DNA of 21,426 nucleotides from assembly GCA_002427845.1 (NCBI GenBank), contig DIYZ01000185.1, forward strand, positions 21,513 to 42,938, read 5' to 3'. The notes beneath the pieces are model-generated. The model was not told the origin of the DNA. It searched no databases and worked only from the letters and a program-made list of their open reading frames with translations. Position numbers and translations under genes: made by a program. The stretch comes from Chloracidobacterium sp. UBA6041. Its GTDB lineage: Bacteria > Acidobacteriota > Blastocatellia > Pyrinomonadales > Pyrinomonadaceae. This document shows, piece after piece, positions 15,037 to 21,426 of this stretch (the first letter of the stretch is position 1; each line of letters begins with the position of its first letter).

Positions 15037-16476
15037 ATGGCCACAAATCCGAAATCATGTGAGATCCTTAGACATAATAGAAAGTACATCCCCGGCGGTG
15101 TTGTTTCCGTCAACCGCAAGGTCGAGCCTGAAATCGTATTTGTGCGAGCTGACGGCGCATACATGTGGGATGCCGACGGCAAACAGTACATAGACTATCA
15201 CGCTGCTTTTTCACCCTACTTTCTTGGGCACAACCACCCTCGCGTCGTCGAGGCCGTAGCGAAGATCTTACGCGACGGCTCTAGTTTGCCGGGGACAGGA
15301 ACGACAGTCCTGGAAGGTCAGCTGGCAGAGTTGTTATGTGAAAACATCGAAGCGGTTGACAGCATCATTCTGCTGAATACCGGAAGCGAGGCAACTTCCC
15401 AGGCAATCAGATTAGCCCGGGCAGTGACTGGACGCGACCACATCATCGTAACTCAGGGTGGCTACAACGGTTGGTACGACGACGTGGCACGAAAAGTAAT
15501 GGCTCCACTGGAGGAGATTGGCTCGCGCGTCTCGCCCGGCGAATACCGATTTATTCCTATGGGCTCAGGGATTCCTGCGTCTCACCAGCAGACAACTCAT
15601 GTCATCAACTTCAACGATCTCGATTCTGTGCGGTACGTTTGTGAACGCTACCCCGTGGCGGCGTTGATCACAGAGCCGATTCTGCAAAACATTGGCATCG
15701 TTAAGCCGCAGCCAGGCTATCTCGCAGGTTTGCGCGAACTGGCTGACCGTTATGGCTTCGTGCTCATTTTTGACGAAGTGAAGACGGGGTTCCGGTATTC
15801 CTTCGGCGGCTACAACGAACTCAGCCAGGTGAAACCTGATCTTGTCACTTACGGCAAAGCGATAGCAAATGGCTATCCGCTGGCAGTTTTGGGCGGTAAA
15901 TCCGAACTGATGAACTATTTCATTCACCCCGACAAGTCACGGCGTCCCCTGCTCGCTGGAACTTACAACGCGCATCCCGTACCTGTCTCGGCAGCCATCG
16001 CGACGCTCGAACTGTTGCTGGAGAACGAAGGTGAAGTCTACCGGTGCGTAGATGCGCTCGGTGCGAAGATGGAGAAAGGCCTCGAAGCTATCCTGGGGTC
16101 ACTTGAAGTAGAAGGGATCGTCGCCCGGCAAGGGTCGGCATTTTGTGTCTATTTCATGGATCATGCCCCGCGAGATTGGCACGACCTGGCGCAACATCAT
16201 AACTTCGAGGCGGACACTAAGTGGCGCCGCGCGCTGATAGATCGCGGCGTCTATATCTTCCCCGAAGCGACCAAGCAGTGCTCAATCTCCACTACTCATA
16301 CAGAGGCAGACGTCGCATTCACACTTGAGCAGATGCTGGAAACACTCAAGATGATCACTTCAGATGGGGCGAGCAGGTTGCGGATTAGTCATTCTTCCAC
16401 CAGCAGTATTGAAGAGCATCCACCCCGGTTGAATGAGTCAATCGTATCAAACCCAAACTTAGTAATTGACGGGTAA
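15037..16476 (+). CDS. Class III PLP-dependent aminotransferase (glutamate-1-semialdehyde aminomutase-like)
   Basis: A 479-residue fold-type I PLP enzyme. Key elements are NTGSEATSQAIRLARA (phosphate-binding region, about 114-129), FDEVKTGFR with the PLP-ring Asp246, and TYGKAIANGYPLAVLGG with the Schiff-base Lys274. The N-terminal YIPGGVVSVNRKVEP and the AGTYNAHPVPVSAA segment resemble the glutamate-1-semialdehyde 2,1-aminomutase branch, which also contains catabolic transaminases, so this is unlikely to be the haem-pathway HemL. About 40 residues beyond the usual C-terminus (after LKMITSDGA) are polar and probably disordered. It lies 87 nt after the racemase-type gene and 45 nt before the DUF3830 gene. 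It probably transaminates an amino or amino-sugar acid with RidA handling the imine. Confidence 0.88.
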   Translation: MATNPKSCEILRHNRKYIPGGVVSVNRKVEPEIVFVRADGAYMWDADGKQYIDYHAAFSPYFLGHNHPRVVEAVAKILRDGSSLPGTGTTVLEGQLAELLCENIEAVDSIILLNTGSEATSQAIRLARAVTGRDHIIVTQGGYNGWYDDVARKVMAPLEEIGSRVSPGEYRFIPMGSGIPASHQQTTHVINFNDLDSVRYVCERYPVAALITEPILQNIGIVKPQPGYLAGLRELADRYGFVLIFDEVKTGFRYSFGGYNELSQVKPDLVTYGKAIANGYPLAVLGGKSELMNYFIHPDKSRRPLLAGTYNAHPVPVSAAIATLELLLENEGEVYRCVDALGAKMEKGLEAILGSLEVEGIVARQGSAFCVYFMDHAPRDWHDLAQHHNFEADTKWRRALIDRGVYIFPEATKQCSISTTHTEADVAFTLEQMLETLKMITSDGASRLRISHSSTSSIEEHPPRLNESIVSNPNLVIDG

Positions 16477-16521
16477 CCGCTTGGCGGAACAAGCAAATAT
16501 CAAACACGCAAGATAGCGAGC

Positions 16522-17040
16522 ATGGTCAGATACATTGAAATAGTTCTGGAGAAAAGAGACGTGCGCTGTGTCGCACGCCTGTTAGATGAAGAAGCTCCTC
16601 GTACGGCCGAAGCTGTGTGGCGCGCTCTTCCGCAAGCCGGCGATGTGTATCACGCGAAGTATGCTAATCACGAGATATACACGCTTGTTCCAATCTTCGC
16701 GGAAAAAGAGCCGGGCTTTGAGTACCCCACTATCACTCCCATTCCAGGCGACCTGGTCTATTTCTACATCCGTTCTGGAACATGGGTGCCGAGAGAAGCA
16801 ACAGAGATGGATGCGAACTCACATGCAGTCATCGACCTCGCCGTCTTCTACGATCGGAATAATCTGCTGCTTTCCCCCGCGGAAGGCTTCTTCCCAGGAA
16901 ATGTGTTTGGCACGATAGTAAAAAATCTTGAGGCAATGAAAGAAGCCGGCTACAGAATCTGGCGTGAAGGCGGAATTGGGGAACGCCTGATTTTCCGCCG
17001 GCTTGAAGGTGAGGCCCTCAAAAAATGGGGACTCGAATAA
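16522..17040 (+). CDS. DUF3830 family protein
   Basis: A 172-residue cytoplasmic protein resembling DUF3830 (PF12903, predicted cyclophilin-like beta-barrel). Typical features are the opening RYIEIVLEKRDVRCVARLLD, the EAPRTAEAVWRALP segment, HAKYANHEIYTLVP, and ITPIPGDLVYFYI. No catalytic mechanism is established for the family as far as I know. Its members recur beside Asp/Glu-racemase-like and amino-acid catabolic genes, as here. The start is ATG 16522 with only a weak purine-rich region before it. A small hairpin (CCGC-TTG-GCGG) sits just after the preceding stop. The next gene starts inside its 3' end, 16 nt before its stop, indicating coupled translation. Confidence 0.8.
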   Translation: MVRYIEIVLEKRDVRCVARLLDEEAPRTAEAVWRALPQAGDVYHAKYANHEIYTLVPIFAEKEPGFEYPTITPIPGDLVYFYIRSGTWVPREATEMDANSHAVIDLAVFYDRNNLLLSPAEGFFPGNVFGTIVKNLEAMKEAGYRIWREGGIGERLIFRRLEGEALKKWGLE

Positions 17041-18170
17041 GGACAACCGTTACCAACAAGGTGTTCGCCTCAATTTTGGCGACAATCGTGCTGGCGCCTG
17101 GACTGTCGATAGGACAGCAGAATCCAGCTGCCAAATCAGACCAACCAGCCAGCGATCGGAAACTCTGGGTCGACCCCCGTTTCAAAGAGCTTCCAGAAAC
17201 AACACCGCGGAGCTTTGTCATCCTTCGCGACGGCACGCTTCTGACTGTGGGGGCCAATGCAACGCGAATCAGTCGGGATGGAGGAAAGAGCTGGTCTGAA
17301 CCGCGGGTCATGGTAGCCGAGGAGGGACCGGGTCGGCCCTCCGGCGGACTGGCAATACGGACCCGGGATGGTGCGATCGTCGTGGTATACGGCGATGCCA
17401 AAACGATGAAGTGGAAGTGGGACGAGGCCCGGGGGGAAGCAACGGAAGCTCGCATGGACGTCTGGTCCATCCGCAGTTTGGATGAAGGGAAGACCTGGAT
17501 CGATCAACAGAAGATCTATGACGGCCATGGCGGCACCATGTTGAGCATCATCCAGACCGCGAGCGGCCACATTGTGTTACCCATTCAACCGTACCTTCCA
17601 AATCCAGGCCGCTGGGGGACCTTCACAATCGTCTCGGCCGACAACGGCAAGACCTGGCAGAAAAGCAATCTGATCGATCTGGGAGGGGCAGGCCATCATG
17701 ACGGAGGAATCGAGTCCACCCTGGTGGAGTTAAAGGACGGAAGACTGTGGCTGCTGCTCCGTACGAGCCTTAATCGGCTCTGGGAAGCCTATTCCAGCAA
17801 CCACGGTCTGTACTGGGGAGCGATTGGGCCAACAAAGATCGAGGCCAGTAGCGCACCGGCCTGCATTACCCGACTGGCGAGTGGACGCCTTGTGCTAGTC
17901 TGGAACCGAGTCTTTGCGGAGGGCGAAAATTCTTACCCGGGACGGCCGCCGGCGTATTCGATCTATCCGGCGAGCTGGCAGCGCGAGGAGATTTCCATCG
18001 CCCTCTCGAACGACGATGGCAAATCATGGACCAAAGCGCTTGCCTTTGCCCGCGAAAAAGGGGGACGTCTGATCTATCCGAAAATAATCGAGCGAGAGCC
18101 CGGCCTCATCTGGATTTTCGCTAACACGCTGCGTGTGGGTGTCCGAGAAACGGACCTCGTGGGCCGATAA
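17025..18170 (+). CDS. Secreted BNR-repeat sialidase-like protein (Sec signal)
   Basis: A 381-residue protein with a Sec-type leader (VFASILATIVLAPGLSIGQQ, cleavage probably near residue 30). A six-bladed propeller follows, with Asp boxes SRDGGKSW (83-90), SLDEGKTW (151-158), SADNGKTW (204-211), the degenerate SSNHGLYW (257-264) and SNDDGKSW (328-335). Glu230 and Arg246 in IESTLVELKDGRLWLLLRT occupy the region where sialidases carry a catalytic Glu and a triad Arg, but no FRIP motif is seen. It likely acts in the periplasm or outside on a glycan. ATG 17025 overlaps the DUF3830 gene by 16 nt, with GGTGAGG about 10 nt upstream. It is the last gene of the plus-strand operon and converges on the next gene with a 37-nt gap; no terminator hairpin was recognised there. 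Confidence 0.82.
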   Translation: MGTRIRTTVTNKVFASILATIVLAPGLSIGQQNPAAKSDQPASDRKLWVDPRFKELPETTPRSFVILRDGTLLTVGANATRISRDGGKSWSEPRVMVAEEGPGRPSGGLAIRTRDGAIVVVYGDAKTMKWKWDEARGEATEARMDVWSIRSLDEGKTWIDQQKIYDGHGGTMLSIIQTASGHIVLPIQPYLPNPGRWGTFTIVSADNGKTWQKSNLIDLGGAGHHDGGIESTLVELKDGRLWLLLRTSLNRLWEAYSSNHGLYWGAIGPTKIEASSAPACITRLASGRLVLVWNRVFAEGENSYPGRPPAYSIYPASWQREEISIALSNDDGKSWTKALAFAREKGGRLIYPKIIEREPGLIWIFANTLRVGVRETDLVGR

Positions 18171-18207
18171 TCGCGTTCTCACTATGCTCAAAGGGAGATG
18201 CTTTCGT

Positions 18208-19392
18208 CTAAATCTCGACTGTCGCTGCATGAATGTCGCCGTATTGCTCGGTTGCAGAAAGATATATCTCACCCCAGACGACCAACACAGTCTTTCCGTC
18301 GAGGGCCGCAGCAGAAGGGTAGCTCACCTGCCTTGACCAAGCGACATCGTCCTTCGCAGGCACCGGCACCTCAGCGAGCTCCAGCGGCTCGCCCCAAGTC
18401 TTGCCACCATCAGAAGACAGGCGCGTCGTCAAGGGAGTGCGCACGACCTTGGCGGCATTATGCGTAAGCACGATCCGGCCATCAGCAAGACGAAGGAGGT
18501 TGTGCGAGGTCCGCGCCGCAATAATGTCGGTCTTTTCAGATGGTAGCCACGTTTCGCCCTTGTCTCTCGAAAAAGTCTGCCACATGACACCGTCTCCAGT
18601 CCGCAATACCATCATGATGTCGCCGGACGGCAGTTCAGCAATCGAAGGCTCATGCGCCACAGTCGCTGTCTTTATCTCTCCAAAACGATTCCACGTCTTG
18701 CCGCCGTCGACCGATTTGAGTACGCTTGCAATGCCGCTGAGATAACCATGCAAGGGCAACAACAACTCACCCGTAGATAGCTTGATACCGTTGCTGCGGC
18801 AGCCAATGCCTAACTTCTCGATCACCATCTGCGGTTGCGACCAGGTCCGTCCCGAGTCATCAGTATAGCGATGATAGAGCTTAAAGGACTCTACTCCTAC
18901 TTCGTTCTTTTCATCGCGCACAGACGGGTAACGATTCCAACGCCCCACCGAATAGAAAAACCATACTCGATGACCATCAAGGATGAATGCGGGATCAAAA
19001 TCAGATTTGCGGCGCGTATCCTGCAGCACTTCAGCACGACTCCAGGTCTTTCCCCGATCCGATGAATACGAGGCCAGGATCAACTGATGCACTGACGCCT
19101 CGAAAGGGCCGGAAAACCAGGCCGCCAACAACCGCCCATCTGGCAGCGTAACCACGCTGGTGGCATGATTAAAGCCATAGAGGTTCTTCAGATCATAAGG
19201 ATCCTTTGATGGGGACTTAAAAATCACCGACCGAGACGCAAGCCGGGGCGCTCCGGGTGCGGCGGTGCTTCCCGACATGATCTCCGTCAGCGTGCTCCCT
19301 AGTAATTCTCCGGCAATCAAAGGTAGGCCGCCCATAGCCAATGCGGATCGCATTAGGAATCTTCGACGCTCCAGTCGTTCCGCTCGATTCAT
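18208..19392 (-). CDS. Tat-exported BNR-repeat sialidase-like protein
   Basis: A 394-residue protein. Its N-terminus ERRRFLMRSALAMGG (8-22) is a twin-arginine signal followed by a hydrophobic stretch, so it is exported folded. The propeller has Asp boxes at 110-117, 177-184 (TDDSGRTW), 227-234 (SVDGGKTW), 275-282 (SRDKGETW) and 326-333 (SSDGGKTW). The segment HEPSIAELPSGDIMMVLRT resembles the Glu/Arg region of BNR_2 sialidase-like enzymes. Related environmental proteins are annotated exo-alpha-sialidases, but the specificity of this one is not proven. The ATG at 19392 has a purine-rich AAGGGGG region upstream. It is monocistronic in the window. Its upstream region holds the dyad at 19508-19525, which suggests co-control with the rest of the cluster. 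Confidence 0.85.
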   Translation of the reverse strand: MNRAERLERRRFLMRSALAMGGLPLIAGELLGSTLTEIMSGSTAAPGAPRLASRSVIFKSPSKDPYDLKNLYGFNHATSVVTLPDGRLLAAWFSGPFEASVHQLILASYSSDRGKTWSRAEVLQDTRRKSDFDPAFILDGHRVWFFYSVGRWNRYPSVRDEKNEVGVESFKLYHRYTDDSGRTWSQPQMVIEKLGIGCRSNGIKLSTGELLLPLHGYLSGIASVLKSVDGGKTWNRFGEIKTATVAHEPSIAELPSGDIMMVLRTGDGVMWQTFSRDKGETWLPSEKTDIIAARTSHNLLRLADGRIVLTHNAAKVVRTPLTTRLSSDGGKTWGEPLELAEVPVPAKDDVAWSRQVSYPSAAALDGKTVLVVWGEIYLSATEQYGDIHAATVEI

Positions 19393-19507
19393 TTCTCTTT
19401 TCCCCCTTGCGGTTAACTGTTGCTCTTGTAAGAATGCGCCAACTCATGAAGTATCTTATGACAAGGACCAGCCGCGGAAAACAGCCATATCTGCTGAACG
19501 CCACCAT

Positions 19508-19525
19508 CGTCCAGCCTATTGGATA
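19508..19525. promoter_or_regulatory. Putative operator dyad CGTCCA-GCCTAT-TGGATA
   Basis: 115 nt upstream of the Tat-BNR start. Positions 19509-19526 are identical over 18 bp to 13368-13385, while the flanks diverge. This argues for a protein-binding site rather than a duplicated segment. Confidence 0.55.
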
Positions 19526-19595
19526 ATTTCTTACATTGCGTCGAGGCCTAACAGCTAAGTGCCACAATTGTTCCGTAAGCGGCAGGCGGATATCG

Positions 19596-20557
19596 CTAGT
19601 CTTCTCCTCGTAAAATGAACCGTATCCAATCGGAATGTAATGTCAGGGACATCGCTTCGATCCCATTATCAACGTGCGCTGGAGAAGTCGCGCCAACCAA
19701 CACAGACGTTAGATTGGTGTTTTGCAACACCCATCCCAGAGCTAAGCGAGTCATTGGAATTCCTATGGCGTCGGAAAGCGTACGCAAGCGTTCAACCAGG
19801 CGGAAATGCTCCTCTTCAAAATAGAGATCGGCGTGGCTCCGTATAATGTCAAAACGACTGCCCTTTGGAATTTGACGATTGGCTTGATACTTACCTGTTA
19901 AGAACCCGGCTCCGAGAGGGCTATATGTCACGACAGATATATCCCGCTCGCGACAAAACGGGATTACGTCATGCTCTACCCCTCTGAAGACTAGATTATA
20001 AGCACATTGAATCACCTCAAATCTCCCAAGAAGCCTCGTTTCACTTATTGTGAGCCAATCGCATATTTGAGCTGAGGAAAAATTGCAGCAACCTGCGGCG
20101 CGAATCTTTCCAGCTTGGAGTGCTCGATCCAAGGCCTCTAAGGTTTCGGCAGGAGAAGACTTTTCGTCATAACTATGTAATAAGTAAAGATCGATATAGT
20201 CTGTTTGCAGGCGTTTGAGGCTGGCGTCAATCGAGTCTTTAATCCGCAATGTGCCATATGGCTCCGAGATCTTTGTTTGTAGAACTATTCTATCCCTGCC
20301 ACGTCTGGACCTCAGCCAACGACCAATTATCTTTTCGGAGGAATGCAATTCGTCGGTTCTCTCGCGGACATCGGATATGCCTGGAGTTTCTAGTCTGCGT
20401 ATCTGAGCGTTGCCGCCCCCATAGCCTTCGGCGGTGTCCAGCAGAGTAATACCGTTCGCCACCGCATGGTCCAGGATTTGACATGACAGTCCTTCATCTA
20501 TCTCCCGGCCAAAGGTGACACATCCCAAGCCTAGCCGCGTGATTGATATATCCGATC
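19596..20557 (-). pseudogene. Aldo/keto reductase, 5' end lost at the IS boundary
   Basis: An NAD(P)H-dependent aldo/keto reductase of the TIM-barrel family. Reading from 20555 it opens SDISITRLGLGCVTFGREID, the normal AKR beginning minus about the first 8-10 residues. Catalytic residues remain: Asp and Tyr in LLDTAEGYGGG, Lys in VLQTKI and His in LYLLHSYD. The last intact codon abuts the IS left end at 20558, and in that frame a stop lies inside the IS at 20565-20567 with no ATG or GTG between. Translation could only begin at a poor site such as TTG 20528, which would omit the first beta strand. The rest of the frame, to TAG at 19596, is undamaged, suggesting recent disruption. Probably inactive. 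Its original substrate is unknown. Confidence 0.8.
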
Positions 20558-20574
20558 GGTGTTGTCAGGTTAAC
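20558..20574. repeat. IS left terminal inverted repeat
   Basis: GGTGTTGTCAGGTTAAC; 13/17 match to the right end. Confidence 0.75.
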
Positions 20575-20601
20575 TACGAAAGATGTAATCAGGAGTTGTT
20601 C

Positions 20602-21330
20602 ATGCGGCATACTGCACGGATGCACTCCGATTCTCTCTACCATCGTCATCGCTTCCCTGCCGAGATCATCAGTCACAGCGTTTGGTTGTATTTTCGCTTC
20701 GCACTCAGTTTTCGCGATGTCGAAGAAATGTTAGCGATGCGCGGAGTTTCACTCACATACGAAACAGTCAGAGAATGGTGCCTCAAGTTTGGCCAGAGTT
20801 ACGCCAACTGCTTGCGACGCCGAGCTCCTCGCCCGGGCGACCGGTGGCACCTTGATGAAGTGTTCCTCAAAATCAACGGACGGATTCACTACCTTTGGCG
20901 TGCCGTGGATCAGGATGGCGATGTGCTGGATATTCTGGTCCAAAGTAAGAGAGATAAGGGAGCGGCCAAGAAATTCTTTCGCAAGCTACTAAAGGGGTTG
21001 CGGTATGTCCCGCACGCGATCATTACGGACAAGCTAAGGAGTTACGGCGCAGCGAAAGCTGAAATGCTGCCGAGTGTCGAACACCTCCAGCAGAAGTATC
21101 TCAACAATCGTGCCGAGAATTCACATCAGCCCACAAGATTGCGGGAGCGCGTGATGAGACGGTTCAAGTCAGCGGGACACGCACAGCGTTTTCTTTCGGC
21201 CTTCGGAATCATTACTTCGCACTTCCGAGTGGGGCGACACCTGTACAGAGCTCATGGTTATCGGGAAGTGAGAAAGTCGAGATTCGCCGTATGGCAAGAA
21301 GTAGTTTCCGTCGGAGCGATCGTCAATTGA
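20602..21330 (+). CDS. IS6-family DDE transposase
   Basis: A 242-residue transposase with family-typical length. The catalytic acidic residues are visible: Asp85 in RWHLDEVFLKINGR, Asp143 in IITDKLRSYG and Glu172 in YLNNRAENSHQPTR. The N-terminal FRFALSFRDVEEMLAMRGVSLTYETVREW is the usual helix-turn-helix-like region of this family. The reading frame is open from 20515, but ATG 20602 is chosen: AGGAG lies 6 nt upstream, and earlier starts would lie outside the element. No frameshift, so it appears intact and possibly active. Confidence 0.93.
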   Translation: MRHTARMHSDSLYHRHRFPAEIISHSVWLYFRFALSFRDVEEMLAMRGVSLTYETVREWCLKFGQSYANCLRRRAPRPGDRWHLDEVFLKINGRIHYLWRAVDQDGDVLDILVQSKRDKGAAKKFFRKLLKGLRYVPHAIITDKLRSYGAAKAEMLPSVEHLQQKYLNNRAENSHQPTRLRERVMRRFKSAGHAQRFLSAFGIITSHFRVGRHLYRAHGYREVRKSRFAVWQEVVSVGAIVN

Positions 21331-21386
21331 CCAGTCGACGAAAGTGGAATTCAGCTTGGTTGAGTGCTTAATTCTGCTTCTCTTGA

Positions 21387-21403
21387 GTTAAGTTGACAAT
21401 GCC
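21387..21403. repeat. IS right terminal inverted repeat
   Basis: On the minus strand GGCATTGTCAACTTAAC. It ends 23 bp before the window edge; those 23 bp show no recognisable reductase 5' coding sequence. Confidence 0.75.
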
Positions 21404-21426
21404 ATTCAGAGCATTCCCTTGGAGGC

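Larger units (their letters stand above)
20558..21403 (+). mobile_element. IS6-family-like insertion sequence, complete (846 bp)
   Basis: A compact element bounded by 17-bp imperfect terminal inverted repeats. The left is GGTGTTGTCAGGTTAAC (20558-20574) and the right, on the minus strand, is GGCATTGTCAACTTAAC (21387-21403); 13 of 17 positions agree. The GGnnnTGT-type ends are typical of the IS6 family. It encodes a single 242-residue DDE transposase. The 8 bp outside each end (ATCCGATC and ATTCAGAG) do not match, so no target duplication is seen. IS6 elements move by replicative cointegration and often cause adjacent deletions, consistent with the broken reductase gene at the left end. Confidence 0.82.

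Noticed and set aside
15037..16476. Haem-pathway HemL (glutamate-1-semialdehyde aminomutase)
   Set aside because: Operon context with RidA, a racemase and DUF3830, together with the polar C-terminal tail, fits a catabolic class III transaminase better.
20550..21411. Possible 8-bp target-site duplication around the IS
   Set aside because: ATCCGATC and ATTCAGAG share only 3 of 8 bases, so no duplication is supported.
1..21426. CRISPR arrays, tRNA or rRNA genes
   Set aside because: No regularly spaced direct repeats and no tRNA or rRNA-like sequence were recognised on either strand.

Overview
The window looks like a carbohydrate or N-acyl-sugar catabolism island from a Gram-negative soil-type bacterium, most likely an Acidobacteriota member. 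The main reason is a roughly 1,100-residue TonB-dependent receptor with an N-terminal carboxypeptidase-regulatory-like domain (the Oar-like type expanded in that phylum). Twin-arginine-exported BNR and DapA-fold proteins, many SSS symporters and a moderate GC content fit too. The phylum call is an inference; no rRNA, tRNA or ribosomal gene is present.

Region 1 (1-8811, all minus strand, read right to left) is a tightly packed unit. It starts with a Tat-exported dihydrodipicolinate synthase/N-acetylneuraminate lyase (DHDPS/NAL)-fold protein. Then come a secreted Kelch protein (NanM-like architecture), a BNR/sialidase-like protein, an SSS sodium/solute symporter, an SDR dehydrogenase, a canonical DHDPS/NAL aldolase, an AstE/AspA-type zinc deacylase, an amidohydrolase-2 (lactonase/decarboxylase-type) and the start of a second SSS symporter that runs off the left edge. 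Gaps are 1, 34, 28 and 1 nt, with two ATGA overlaps. Region 2 (8812-9640) is an 830-bp non-coding gap. Region 3 (9641-12991) is the TonB-dependent receptor. Region 4 (12992-13795) is a divergent regulatory interval. Region 5 (13796-18170, plus strand) encodes RidA, a two-cysteine Asp/Glu-racemase/maleate-isomerase-type enzyme, a class III aminotransferase, a DUF3830 protein and a secreted BNR protein. Region 6 (18208-19392, minus) is a third BNR protein with a Tat signal. Region 7 (19596-21403) is an aldo/keto reductase that has lost its 5' end at the exact edge of an 846-bp IS6-type insertion sequence.

Together the genes suggest uptake and breakdown of a glycan-derived acidic or N-acylated sugar. 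The receptor handles outer-membrane uptake, three BNR proteins and the Kelch protein act outside or at the envelope, SSS symporters handle inner-membrane uptake, and an SDR, lactonase-type enzyme, deacylase and aldolase act inside. The sialic-acid 'kit' (BNR, Kelch, NAL, SSS) is present, but NanE, NanK, NagA and NagB are not in the window. That raises the possibility of an oxidative, non-phosphorylating route instead.

The most notable non-coding signal is a repeated dyad of the form TGTCCA-N6-TGGAYA. It occurs upstream of the RidA operon, in the TonB-receptor upstream region and upstream of the Tat-BNR gene, with a related half-site upstream of the DHDPS-headed operon. It may be the operator of one regulator that is not encoded here. 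Other oddities are a symporter with a clean in-frame loss of about 74 residues near its N-terminus and an exported DHDPS-fold protein with altered active-site motifs.
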